Below, in pieces: positions 26,821 through 35,465 of a stretch of DNA of 64,000 nucleotides. This DNA is from Streptomyces sp. Je 1-332 (GTDB taxonomy: Bacteria; Actinomycetota; Actinomycetes; Streptomycetales; Streptomycetaceae). A program made the position numbers and the translations under genes. Location: contig NZ_CP160402.1 in NCBI RefSeq assembly GCF_040730185.1, forward strand, positions 5,084,001 to 5,148,000, given 5' to 3'. Under the pieces are notes generated by a model, which saw only the letters and a program-made list of their open reading frames with translations, searched no databases and was not told the DNA's origin. Numbering within the stretch: position 1 is the stretch's first letter; every line of letters begins with the position of its first letter.

Positions 26821-26882
26821 GCGGGACCGGCTCTCCCCGGCCGGTCCCGCCATCGGTCGGACCGGCTCTCCCCGGCCGGTCC
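26821..26882. terminator. Duplicated hairpin between the two protease genes
   Basis: GCGGGACCGG/CCGGTCCCGC (26821-26850) is followed by a near-copy with GGACCGG/CCGGTCC stems (26859-26882). The whole unit, including the CTCTCCCCGG loop, is tandemly repeated. Confidence 0.7.
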
Positions 26883-26999
26883 CGCCGAAATGCAAGAGTT
26901 CTCACCCCTTGTCCCTGATTCACGGCCCCCCGAAGAATGCCCATGACAACAACACAGGGCACGGCACAGCCACATGCAGCTACAAGGGGGGCTCCACAC

Positions 27000-27884
27000 A
27001 TGAAGAAGGCTCTCGCGGGCGGGTTACTCGCCCTCACCCTCGTAGGGTTCGGCTCCGCTCCCGCGATCGCGGTTCCGGACAGCGCACCGTCGAAGCCGGC
27101 GGTCGGGGAGGCCGCGGCTGGGGAGGCCGCGAAGAAGGGCGTCGACTTCGCGGGCACCGTCGCGCTCAGCAACTGCTCGGGCTCCGTCGTCCGGATGCCG
27201 CAGTCGAAGGCGGACGACCCCGCCCTCGTCCTCTCCAACGGCCACTGCCTGGAGACCGGGTTCCCGGCGGCGGGCGAGGTCATCGTCGACCAGCCGTCCA
27301 CCCGCACCTTCGAGCTCCTGGACGCGAAGGGCGCGGAGAAGGCGACGCTCACGGCGAGCAAACTCTCGTACGCGACGATGACCGACACCGACATCTCGCT
27401 CTACCAACTCACCACCAGCTACGCCGACATCAAGAAGAAGTACGGCATCAAGGCGCTGGAGATCGAGGACGACCACCCGGTCAGGAAGCGGGCGGTCACC
27501 GTCGTCTCCGGGTACTGGAAAGAGACGTACACCTGCAAGATCGACGGGTTCGCGTACCGCCTCAAGGAGGGGGAGTGGACCTGGAAGGACTCCGTCCGCT
27601 ACACCCCCGAGTGCCAGACCATCGGCGGCACGTCCGGCTCACCGGTGATCGACCACAAGACCGGCAAGGTCACCGCCGTCAACAACACGGGGAACGAGGA
27701 CGGCGAGCGCTGCACCCTCAACAACCCGTGCGAGGTGGACCGGAAGGGCAACGTGACGGTCCGGCACGGCATCAACTACGCACAGCAGACGTACGGGATC
27801 GTGCCCTGCGTCGGACACGACAGCAAGATCGACCTCACCCGCAAGGGCTGCAAGCTGCCGCGTCCGGCGGCGAGGCGGGGGTAG
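27000..27884 (+). CDS. Secreted trypsin-like serine protease, copy 2
   Basis: A 294-aa paralogue of the preceding protease, nearly collinear with it. It has the same SNGHCLETG histidine, MTDTDISLYQL aspartate and GGTSGSPVI serine motifs, and the same GYWK, CKIDGFAYRLKEG and YAQQTYGIVPC blocks. It differs mainly in a longer Ala/Lys-rich propeptide (GEAAAGEAAKKG). The signal peptide ends near APAIA. The start at 27000 is chosen because the basic-hydrophobic signal begins there and AAGGGGGG lies upstream. Confidence 0.86.
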   Translation: MKKALAGGLLALTLVGFGSAPAIAVPDSAPSKPAVGEAAAGEAAKKGVDFAGTVALSNCSGSVVRMPQSKADDPALVLSNGHCLETGFPAAGEVIVDQPSTRTFELLDAKGAEKATLTASKLSYATMTDTDISLYQLTTSYADIKKKYGIKALEIEDDHPVRKRAVTVVSGYWKETYTCKIDGFAYRLKEGEWTWKDSVRYTPECQTIGGTSGSPVIDHKTGKVTAVNNTGNEDGERCTLNNPCEVDRKGNVTVRHGINYAQQTYGIVPCVGHDSKIDLTRKGCKLPRPAARRG

Positions 27885-27907
27885 CGGCTTCGCGCCTTCC
27901 GACGTAC

Positions 27908-27952
27908 GTGGCCCCCGTCTCCGTCCCACCGACGGGGCGGGGGCCGTTCGCC
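27908..27952. terminator. Terminator between protease and FG-GAP genes
   Basis: GGCCCCCGTC pairs with GACGGGGCGGGGGCC with a small bulge. It lies between convergent genes. Confidence 0.6.
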
Positions 27953-27953
27953 G

Positions 27954-29378
27954 TCAGTCCTGCATGGCCTCGCCGAAGCGCGAGCCGGCCGCGAGGCCGA
28001 ACTCGGCCGAGCTGAGGGACTGGGAACCGGAGCCGGTGAGACCGGACGACGTACCCGGCAGGGTCCACAGGCCACCGCTGCGGTTGTTCTCGAAGGAGGC
28101 TGTCACCGCCAGGTCGCCCTTGCCGTTCTTGTCGTAGTCGGCGATCCGGACCCGTGCACCGAAGAGGTCCCCGGCCTCCGCGGCGCCCGGAACTCCGGCG
28201 GTGTCCTGGGAGATGCGCACGACTCCGGACTGCGAGACACCGGAGGCGGTTCCGCGGAACACGGTCACGTCACCGGCGTTGTCCAGGTCGCCGAGCTGTT
28301 CGCCGTTGGCGCCGACCACCAGTTCGGCCTTGCCGTCGCCGGTGATGTCACCGATCGCCACCGAGGCACCCCAGTTGTCGCCGTCCTCGTTGACGCCGGG
28401 CACACCGGTGCTGTTCTGGTGCAGGGTCATCGGCTCGCCGAAGCCCGTCCGGCTGCCGTAGCGGACGGTGACATAGCCGGAGCCGTTGCTGGGGTCGTCG
28501 ATGGAGAAGGAGCCGGGCCAGGTCAGAGAGGTCGCCATGTCGTCGTAGCCGTCGCCGTTGATGTCGCCGAGAGTGACGGCGGTGTCTCCGTCCTCCACGC
28601 GCTGGATGCGGTTCGGGCGGCCCTCCTGGCCCGTGAAGACGGCGGTGCCCGGACGTCCGGTGCCGGGATCGCCGGTTACCGCCAGGTCGTCCTTGCCGTC
28701 CCCGTTGACGTCGCCCACGGCCGCCTCCGAGAACCGCAGGCCCGCACTGGATGACGTCAGGGTGTGAGCAGGGACCGGCTTGCTGCCCCGGGCCATGCCG
28801 CCCTCGTAGACAACGACCGCGCCCGGCTCGATCACCGCGAGGTCCGCGCCGCTGTCGCCGGTGAAGTCCCCCACCGCGACGTCCCAGCCGTGGTACTGCC
28901 ACTGCTCCGGATTCTCCACAGTGGTCGTGGTGCTGCTGGTGAACGGCTTGGTGCCGCCCCACAGGATGGTGACGCTGCCCTGGCCCTCAACGGCCTCCAC
29001 ATCCTCGCCGTCGGCGCCCACGACGAGGTCCGCGAATCCATCACCGTCGAGATCGCCGCTGGCCATCGAGATCCCGAAGTGGTCACTGTCTTCCGGCGTA
29101 CCCGGTACTCCCGCGGAGCTCTGCGTGAGAGAGACCTTCTTGGTGGTCAGGCCGTCGGCCGACCCGAGAGCCACGACCACCTCACCCGCGGCCTGCGCCC
29201 CGCCGACGGTCTTGTACGGAGCGCCGATCGCGAGGTCCCGGTGCCCGTCGCCATTGAAGTCGTCGGCGAGCTTGGCGGGAGCGGCGGCAGCCGACGCCAC
29301 TGGACCAACGACGAGCAGACCGCCGGTCAGCGCGGTGACGGCCGCGGTGGCGACGACGGTACGGAAGGGCAGGGGCAT
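27954..29378 (-). CDS. Secreted FG-GAP (integrin-like) repeat protein
   Basis: A 474-aa protein with a signal peptide (residues 1-33, ending near ASAAAAPA). Seven repeats each carry a calcium-loop DxNxDxxxD-like motif: DFNGDGHRD, DLDGDGFAD, DFTGDSGAD, DVNGDGKDD, DINGDGYDD, DITGDGKAE and DYDKNGKGD. Such repeats fold into a beta-propeller and bind calcium. No enzyme domain is attached, so it probably binds a surface ligand or acts structurally outside the cell. GGAG lies about ten bases upstream of the ATG. Confidence 0.88.
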   Translation of the reverse strand: MPLPFRTVVATAAVTALTGGLLVVGPVASAAAAPAKLADDFNGDGHRDLAIGAPYKTVGGAQAAGEVVVALGSADGLTTKKVSLTQSSAGVPGTPEDSDHFGISMASGDLDGDGFADLVVGADGEDVEAVEGQGSVTILWGGTKPFTSSTTTTVENPEQWQYHGWDVAVGDFTGDSGADLAVIEPGAVVVYEGGMARGSKPVPAHTLTSSSAGLRFSEAAVGDVNGDGKDDLAVTGDPGTGRPGTAVFTGQEGRPNRIQRVEDGDTAVTLGDINGDGYDDMATSLTWPGSFSIDDPSNGSGYVTVRYGSRTGFGEPMTLHQNSTGVPGVNEDGDNWGASVAIGDITGDGKAELVVGANGEQLGDLDNAGDVTVFRGTASGVSQSGVVRISQDTAGVPGAAEAGDLFGARVRIADYDKNGKGDLAVTASFENNRSGGLWTLPGTSSGLTGSGSQSLSSAEFGLAAGSRFGEAMQD

Positions 29379-29485
29379 GAAGGTTCACTCCTTGGAGCTG
29401 TGCTGGACGGTGCCATAGACAGCCAAGGGGATCGAAGGGTTGTACGAGGGGGGTGTGCGTCGGGGGGGCGCGGATTCCGTTTGCC

Positions 29486-29534
29486 GACTCCCGACTCCCG
29501 AGTCCCGAGTCCCGAGTCCCGGGTCCCGGGTCCC
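29486..29534. repeat. Seven-copy 7-bp minisatellite
   Basis: Two GACTCCC, three GAGTCCC and two GGGTCCC units follow each other without gaps between the divergent FG-GAP and hypothetical genes. Confidence 0.9.
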
Positions 29535-29635
29535 GCAACCGGACGGGACGCCACCCGGTGACGCCCGGCACCGCCGGTGAGACGTTGCCCGTGGCACGCC
29601 CCGCCGGACGGGCCGGCGGGTGCGAAGGGGGCACC

Positions 29636-30247
29636 ATGACCAAGATGATCGGTCACGTGGAGTACGCGAATGACGAGGCGGAAGCGACCGAACTGCTCAC
29701 GGAGTACAGCGAGTCGATCGGCCTCCCCTGGGGCCTGATCCCGCAACGCAAGCGCGAAGCCTCCGTCCGTATCGCGACCTACGAGGACAAGAACAACGGT
29801 CTGGCGGCGGCCAAGAAGACCTTCGACGACGACGTGAGGGAACAGCGGGTCGCGGAACGGGTGGCGGAACGCAAGGCGGCCATCCAGAAGCAGGCCGACT
29901 CCTTGGTGAAAGCGGTAGGAGTGAAGAGCAACGCCGGCCTGCTCCTTGACCTGTGCAGGCACCACTACGAGCAGGCCAACAACCCCAACTTCACCTTCGG
30001 CTCAGGCATGACGGAGTCCGAGTACGCCACGTTCCAGGAGGAGTGGGAGGAGGCCGCCCAGCTGGCCACGCAGCGCTACAACCAGTTCACGAACCTCTAC
30101 TCGACCGAGATCCAGGACAAGGAGGCCCTCGGCAAGGGCCAGGTCGGAGACACGTTGGCCACGCGTGGGAGGCAGGGCAACGTGTTCGTGACGGTCGTGG
30201 GCGCGAAGTTCAACGCCCACATCGACATCAAGGGCAGGAAGAAGTAG
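29636..30247 (+). CDS. Cytoplasmic protein of unknown function
   Basis: A 203-aa charged protein without signal peptide or membrane segment. The middle (about residues 60-110, RVAERVAERKAAIQKQADSL) looks like a coiled coil, and the N-terminal half has alternating helix (ANDEAEATELLTEYSES). I do not recognise the family. The ATG at 29636 follows a GAAGGGGG ribosome site. Codon use is ordinary for the genome. It is immediately upstream of the 1.8-kb repeat island, so its 3' end may lack a normal terminator. Confidence 0.68.
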   Translation: MTKMIGHVEYANDEAEATELLTEYSESIGLPWGLIPQRKREASVRIATYEDKNNGLAAAKKTFDDDVREQRVAERVAERKAAIQKQADSLVKAVGVKSNAGLLLDLCRHHYEQANNPNFTFGSGMTESEYATFQEEWEEAAQLATQRYNQFTNLYSTEIQDKEALGKGQVGDTLATRGRQGNVFVTVVGAKFNAHIDIKGRKK

Positions 30248-30499
30248 CGGCGGGCTGGGGTCACCGAAGGGTGGCTTTGCTGGGCCGGGGGCGTTGCTGC
30301 TTGCCGGGGTCATCCGGTTGTCCGGAGGTTGGCGGTTCCGGGCCGGGAGTCAAGGGCGCTCCGCTGCGCTACGCGTCGGCTTCGCCGATTCCGCTGCGCT
30401 CCACCCTTGACTCCCGCCCCTCCACCACGCGAGGGAAGACGACCGGACGGCCCAAGGGGCGGGACTCTCGGGGACTGCCGGGGGCTGTTCGGTTTTCCT

Positions 30500-30790
30500 G
30501 CCGGGTGCGGACTGGTTCGTCGGGGGTGCCCGGTGGTGGGCGGGGTGCGCGGCCGGCTCGGGAACGGGTGAGGGTGTCGTCAAGCGGGTGCGGACTGGTT
30601 CGTTGGGGGTGGCCGGTGGTGGGTGGGGTGCGCGGCTCGTTCGGGAATGGGCCCCGGGCTCGTCAAGCGACTGCCGACCGGATCTTCCGGGGTGACCGGG
30701 ACGGGAAGACGGGCGCGGGCCCGTCGGGAACGGGTCCCGGTCTCGTCAAGCGTCTACCGGCCGGATCTTCCGGGGTGGCCGTCAGGGGAC
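30500..30790. repeat. Left array of the 83-bp repeat
   Basis: GTCAAGCG recurs at 30578, 30661 and 30744, exactly 83 bp apart; about 3.5 copies. The sequence is the reverse complement of the right array. Confidence 0.88.
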
Positions 30791-30840
30791 GAGGTGAGCG
30801 GCGGGTCCCGGAGGGACGAGGGGCTCGCCGAGACCCGCAC

Positions 30841-30880
30841 CGCATCGGCACGCATCGGCACGCATCGGCACGCGTGGGCA
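30841..30880. repeat. Four-copy 10-bp repeat
   Basis: GCATCGGCAC occurs three times in tandem, then once as GCGTGGGCAC, in the unique centre of the palindrome. Confidence 0.85.
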
Positions 30881-31189
30881 CGACGGTGACACGCAGCTGA
30901 CGAGGAGCCCGTTCACTCACCGAGCAGCGCGCCGTGGGCTGGTGGGGGGGTGCGGCACCTATTTCCGAGAAGGCGCATCGGCCAACGCGCGCGCCCCCCA
31001 ACTTCCAGAACACAACTTTGGCAAGTAGGTGCGCCACAGCACCAGAGCATGAGAGCGCCACGGCACGATCACGCGGTGTGCAGAAAAGTCCCACCGATCC
31101 CCGCCCCCGCATGTGGGAGAGCGGGAATTATCTGCACCTGGCACTCCACCGAGCCCGCGCACGTCTCCAAGCCCCGGCCACCCGCGCAC

Positions 31190-31868
31190 ATCCGGTCGGC
31201 AGACGCCTGACGAGACCGAGCGCACTTCCCGACGGTTTCGCGCCCGTCTTCCCGTCCCGGTCACCCCGGAAGGTCCGTCCGGTAGACGCTTGACGAGACC
31301 GGGACCCGTTTCCGACGGGCTCGCGCCCGTCTTCCCGTCCCGGCCCCCCGGAAGATCCGGTCGGCAGACGCTTGACGAGACCTTCGCCCGTCTCCGAGTC
31401 GGCCGCGCACCCCGCCCGCCGCCGGGTGCCCCCGACGAACTGGTCCGCGGCCGCTTGACGAGACCTTCGCCCGTCTCCGAGTCGGCCGCGCACCCCGCCC
31501 GCCGCCGGGTGCCCCCGACGAACTGGTCCGCGGCCGCTTGACGAGACCTTCGCCCGTCTCCGAGCCGGCTGCGCACCCCGCCCGCCGCCGGGTGCCCCCG
31601 ACGAACTGGTCCGCGGCCGCTTGACGACACCCTCACCCGTTCCCGAGCCGGCCGCGCACCCCGCCCACCACCGGGCACCCCCGACGAACTGGTCCGCGGC
31701 CGCTTGACGAGACCTTCGCCCGTCTCCGAGCCGGCTGCGCACCCCGCCCGCCGCCGGGTGCCCCCGACGAACTGGTCCGCGGCCGCTTGACGAGACCCTC
31801 GCCCGTCTCCGAGCCGGCCGCGCACCCCACCCACCACCGGCCACCCCCGACGAACCAGTCCGCACCCG
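31190..31868. repeat. Right array of the 83-bp repeat
   Basis: GCTTGACGAGACC or a close variant recurs with the reference base at 31206, 31289, 31371, 31454, 31537, 31620, 31703 and 31786, a spacing of 82-83 bp, giving eight copies. Most contain CCGACGAACTGGTCCGCGGC and GCGCACCCCGCCC. The first two copies are a diverged subtype. There are no unique spacers, so this is not a CRISPR array. Confidence 0.92.
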
Positions 31869-32120
31869 GCACGGAAACCCCAACAAGGTGGCGGCAGTGG
31901 TCGAGAGTCCCGCCCCTTGGGCCGTCCGGTCGTCTTCCCTCGCGTGGTGGAGGGGCGGGTGTCAAGGGTGGAGCGCAGCGGAATCGGCGAAGCCGACGCG
32001 TAGCGCAGCGGAGCGCCCTTGACTCCCGGCCCGGAACCGCCAACCTCGGGACACCGGATGGCCCCGGCAAGCAGCAACGCCCCCGGCCCAGCAAAGCCGC
32101 CCTGCCGTGGCCCCAACCCC

Positions 32121-33725
32121 CTACGGCGTCCGGCGGACGGAGCCGCCCGCGAGGATGTCCGTGCGTCGGCCGTCCTTCATTACGAACTTGCCGTCGATCA
32201 GGACGTGCGGGATGCCTGTCGGCAGGGTGCGGGGAGCGTCGAAGGTGGAGCCCGCCGCGACCGTCTCCGGGTCGAAGAGCACCAGGTCGGCGCGGTAGCC
32301 CTCGCGTACGAGGCCCCGGTCGGGCAGGCGCAGGCGGGCCGCCGGGCGGCCGGTGAGGTGGGCGACGCAGTCCTCCAGGGTGAGGACGCCGAGCTCGCGT
32401 ACGTAGCGGCCGAGGTACTGCGGGAACGTGCCGTACGCGCGCGGGTGCGGCTTGAAGCCCTGGAGGATGCCGTCGCTGCCACCCGTGTGCACGGGATGGC
32501 GCATGATCGCCTGGACGTTCTCCTCGTGGCCGACGTGCTGCAGGATCGTCGACCCGAGCTTGTCGTTGATGAGGAGGCGCCGGCCGGTGATCCAGGGCTC
32601 CTCGCCGCGCTGGGCAGCCGACTCAGCGATGGTCTTGCCGACGCAGGAGGCCAGACCGGGGTCGCTCACACCGGAGATCTCGATCTTGTCCCACTCGATC
32701 GGTACGCCGTGACAGCCGTCGGCGCCGATGACCTCCATGTGGTGGCGGATCTTCTCGGCGGTCTCGTCGTCCTGGAGCCGGGCGAGGATCGCGTCGGGCC
32801 CGCCCTCGCTGGCCCAACTGGGCAGCATGGCGACGAGAGTCGTGCAGCCGGGGGTGTAGGGGTAGGTGTCGAGCGTGATGTCGGCGCCGCCGGCGAGCGC
32901 GTCGTCGAGGAGCGCGAGCAGGTCGGGCGCCTTGCCCTTGTTCACGCCGAAGTTCATGGTGGCGTGCGCGAGGTGGAGGGGGCAGTTCGCGGTGCGGGTG
33001 AGGTTGACCATCTCCTCGTACGCCTGGAGGGCGCCGGCACCGTAACTGCGGTGGTGGGGGCAGTAGTAACCGTTGAACTGGGCCACCACCTTGCAGAGCT
33101 CGGTGAGTTCGGAGTCGTCGGCGTACATGCCGGGGGTGTAGGTGAGCCCGGAGGACATGCCGACGGCCCCCTGCTCCATGCCCTCGGCGACGAGCTGCTT
33201 CATGTGCTCGACCTCGGCGGCGGTGGCCGGGCGGTCGTCCCAGCCGACCGCGTACATGCGGACGGTGCCTTGGGGGATGAGGTAGGCCGCGTTCACGGCG
33301 GTGCCCTGCCGGTCGAGACGGTCCAGGTACTCGCCGACGGTGCGCCAGTCGAAGTCGATGTCGTTGCCGTCGCCGTTCCAGCCGGTGATGGCCTGGCGGA
33401 CCTGGGCGAGGGTGCGGTCGTCTACGGGGGCGTAGCTGAGGCCGTCCTGGCCGATGACCTCCAGGGTGACGCCCTGGGCGGCCTTCGCGCTGTGGTCCGG
33501 GTCGCGGAGGAGGGCGAGGTCGCTGTGGGCGTGCATGTCGATGAAACCGGGGGCGAGTGCCAGGCCTTGGGCGTCCACTGTCTTGGCCCCCGCGAGCCGG
33601 GGACCGTCGCCCTCACCTTCCCTGCGGATCTCGGTGATCCGCCCCTCGTGTACGCCGACATCGGCTCGGTAGGAGGCACCTCCGGTGCCGTCGATGACGC
33701 GTGCGTCCCGGATCACCAGGTCCAT
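32121..33725 (-). CDS. N-acyl-D-amino-acid deacylase (amidohydrolase)
   Basis: A 534-aa amidohydrolase of the D-aminoacylase family. The metal motif is GFIDMHAHSDL (HxH at 65-67), followed by the zinc/CO2-contact region CPLHLAHATMNFG and the catalytic Asp in HTGGSDGIL. These enzymes remove acyl groups from N-acyl-D-amino acids. The ATG at 33725 starts the conserved MDLVIRDARVIDGTGG. It lies on the opposite strand to the kinase operon but in one functional cluster with the deaminase, kinase, RidA and permease. N-acetyl-D-glucosaminate, itself an N-acyl-D-amino acid, is the substrate I infer. Confidence 0.87.
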   Translation of the reverse strand: MDLVIRDARVIDGTGGASYRADVGVHEGRITEIRREGEGDGPRLAGAKTVDAQGLALAPGFIDMHAHSDLALLRDPDHSAKAAQGVTLEVIGQDGLSYAPVDDRTLAQVRQAITGWNGDGNDIDFDWRTVGEYLDRLDRQGTAVNAAYLIPQGTVRMYAVGWDDRPATAAEVEHMKQLVAEGMEQGAVGMSSGLTYTPGMYADDSELTELCKVVAQFNGYYCPHHRSYGAGALQAYEEMVNLTRTANCPLHLAHATMNFGVNKGKAPDLLALLDDALAGGADITLDTYPYTPGCTTLVAMLPSWASEGGPDAILARLQDDETAEKIRHHMEVIGADGCHGVPIEWDKIEISGVSDPGLASCVGKTIAESAAQRGEEPWITGRRLLINDKLGSTILQHVGHEENVQAIMRHPVHTGGSDGILQGFKPHPRAYGTFPQYLGRYVRELGVLTLEDCVAHLTGRPAARLRLPDRGLVREGYRADLVLFDPETVAAGSTFDAPRTLPTGIPHVLIDGKFVMKDGRRTDILAGGSVRRTP

Positions 33726-33872
33726 GGGGGTGCCTCTCCTGCTTGTCACTTTGCTGCGGGCTGTACGTGGTGCACCCGGCCTCCGGCCGGGTTGTGTCTC
33801 CCACCCGCACCACCCGTGCGACTCTCGTCGCCGGGTGCGGGTGGCCCTGGCGGGGGCGAGCCACCATCGGCG

Positions 33873-34006
33873 ACTGCGGGGCAATCGGGTGGGTGGGTGG
33901 GAGACATCCGCCGCGAAGCGGCGGTTCAGGCTCTTCGCCCGCGGACCCGGCTGCGGGGCAGTCGCGTGGGTGGGTGGGGGACACCCGCCGCGGAGCGGCG
34001 GTTCAG
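33873..34006. repeat. Tandem hairpin element between deaminase and deacylase genes
   Basis: Two units (about 33873-33928 and 33950-34006) each hold TGCGGGGCARTCG, a GGGTGGGTGGG run and a CCGCCGC...GCGGCGG hairpin. The hairpins could terminate or attenuate deaminase transcripts. A rearranged copy lies at 44151-44215. Confidence 0.75.
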
Positions 34007-34029
34007 GGGATCCGCCCAAGACCCAGGGG

Positions 34030-35337
34030 TCAGAAATAGGTACGGACGTAGTCCGTGACCGTCCCGTCCGCCTCGACCAGAGGAATCAGCTGCCACTTGT
34101 CGAAGGCCGTGCAGGGGTGGGAGAGACCGAGCCCCACCCAGTCGCCCACGGCGAGATCCGCCTCGGGCGCCGTACGGACCCACCCGTGCTGGTCGGAGAG
34201 CCCCGTCACCGCGACCCCCGTGGCGGGCCGGTCCACCCCGTCACGGTGGACGACCTGCGCCTCGGGCAGGTCGAGGTCGTACGCCGCATCCCGCTTGCCC
34301 GCGTTGATGAACGCCTGCTCGGACGTGGGCCGGGACACCACCTGCGTCCAGAGCCGGAACGCCGGGTGCAGCGCGCCCTCGTCCGGGATGCGGTTGAAGG
34401 GGGTCAGGTGGCGGTAGTGACCGTCGTCATGAGAGACGTACGCCCCGGAGCGGAGCAACTTCACCACGGGCACCGACAGTTCGGGAAGCTCCGCGAAGAC
34501 GTCCGCCACCGCGTCGAACCACGCGCTGCCACCCGCGCTGACGACGATCTCGTCCAGGTCGGCGAACCGGTTCGCCTTGTCGAACTCGACCGCGAGCGCG
34601 GTGAGGCGGCGCAGCCAGTCCCGTACGCGCTCGGGCGTCGCGTCAGGCACCTCACCCTCGTACCCGGCGACACCCACCAGACGCAGCGTGTCCGCCGCCG
34701 CGACCGCGTTGGCGATCTCGACGCACTCGGCCTCGGTCCGCACGCCCGTGCGCGCCCCGTCACCCGCGCCGAGCTCCACCACGACGTCGACGGGACGCGT
34801 CGCGCCCGCCTCGCGCAGCGCGGCGTCCATCAGGGCGACGCCGGGCACGGAATCGACGTAGCAGATGAAGCGGAAGGAGGGGTCCGCCGCCAGCTCGCCC
34901 GCGATCCAGCGCAGCGCCGCCGCGTCCACCAGTTCGTTGGCGAGGAAGATCCGCTCGACGCCGTAGGCCCGCGCCACCCGCACCTGGTGCGGCACGGCGA
35001 GGGTGATGCCCCACGCACCCCGCTCCAGCTGACGCGCGAAGAGCTGCGGCGCCATGGACGTCTTGCCGTGCGGGGCGAAGGCGAGGCCGTGCCGCTCGGA
35101 GTACGTCTCCATCAGCGCGAGGTTGTGCTCGAGGCGCTCGGCGGAGAGTGCGAGGACGGGGGTGGTGAAACCGTCAGTGAAGAGGTTCCTGCGCTGGGCC
35201 GCGAGCTCGCCGACCGTCAGGCCCTCCGCGTCCGGCGGAAGGCCCTTGAAGCGGTGGTCGACCCGCTCATCTGCGAGCCGGTCGAGCTCCCGGGCGGAAC
35301 GTCCGGCGGAGCGGTCGGCTGCGTTGTCGGCGGCCAT
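34030..35337 (-). CDS. Fold-type III PLP amino-acid deaminase (D-serine dehydratase-like)
   Basis: A 435-aa enzyme of the alanine-racemase-fold D-serine dehydratase/D-threonine aldolase family. The PLP lysine is K92 in FAPHGKTSMAPQL. The C-terminal SHPCTAFDKW supplies His and Cys, which bind zinc in eukaryotic-type D-serine dehydratases. The reaction type is beta-elimination of water and ammonia from a D-amino acid to give a 2-oxo acid. With the neighbouring deacylase and KDG-type kinase, the likely substrate is D-glucosaminate, giving 2-keto-3-deoxygluconate. D-serine or D-threonine cannot be excluded. Its promoter region is shared with the divergent kinase gene. Confidence 0.85.
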   Translation of the reverse strand: MAADNAADRSAGRSARELDRLADERVDHRFKGLPPDAEGLTVGELAAQRRNLFTDGFTTPVLALSAERLEHNLALMETYSERHGLAFAPHGKTSMAPQLFARQLERGAWGITLAVPHQVRVARAYGVERIFLANELVDAAALRWIAGELAADPSFRFICYVDSVPGVALMDAALREAGATRPVDVVVELGAGDGARTGVRTEAECVEIANAVAAADTLRLVGVAGYEGEVPDATPERVRDWLRRLTALAVEFDKANRFADLDEIVVSAGGSAWFDAVADVFAELPELSVPVVKLLRSGAYVSHDDGHYRHLTPFNRIPDEGALHPAFRLWTQVVSRPTSEQAFINAGKRDAAYDLDLPEAQVVHRDGVDRPATGVAVTGLSDQHGWVRTAPEADLAVGDWVGLGLSHPCTAFDKWQLIPLVEADGTVTDYVRTYF

Positions 35338-35358
35338 GGCGCCTCCTCGAAAAGGTGC

Positions 35359-35390
35359 GTTGCGTTATGTGCAACGGTCATTGCGTATGT
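35359..35390. promoter_or_regulatory. Probable IclR operator in the divergent promoter
   Basis: GTTGC-GTTATGT-GCAAC (35359-35375) is a palindrome in the gap between the deaminase and kinase genes. TTGCGTTATGT and TTGCGTATGT form an overlapping direct repeat (35361-35390). IclR proteins bind such short TTGC/GCAA palindromes, and an IclR gene lies in the kinase operon. Confidence 0.5.
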
Positions 35391-35465
35391 CGCTTACTGC
35401 TGTCTAACATCCGAGCCAACGCCGGGTCAACGGATCCGGACCGTCGGTTGAGGGGCAGGAAGATC

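Larger units (their letters stand above)
30269..32101. repeat. 1.8-kb imperfect palindrome built of 83-bp repeats
   Basis: The outer arms (30269-30470 and 31900-32101) are about 200 bp, inverted, and nearly identical by eye. Each arm contains its own hairpin, GAGTCAAGGG...CCCTTGACTC, around a 50-bp core. Inside the arms are two arrays of the same 83-bp unit in opposite orientation. The centre (about 30790-31190) is mostly unique. No credible gene lies in this stretch: the reading frames are broken by the period of 83, which is not a multiple of three. Confidence 0.9.

Noticed and set aside
29453..29635. Upstream extension of the hypothetical protein through the 7-bp minisatellite
   Set aside because: It translates to low-complexity Ser/Pro/Arg sequence and lacks a ribosome site; the ATG at 29636 has one.
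31190..31868. Regular repeats as a CRISPR array
   Set aside because: The units are 83 bp and directly joined with no unique spacers, and no cas genes are present.
30959..32116. Long Arg/Gly/Ser-rich reading frames in the repeat island
   Set aside because: They arise from GC-rich repeats with a period that is not a multiple of three and have no ribosome site or domain.
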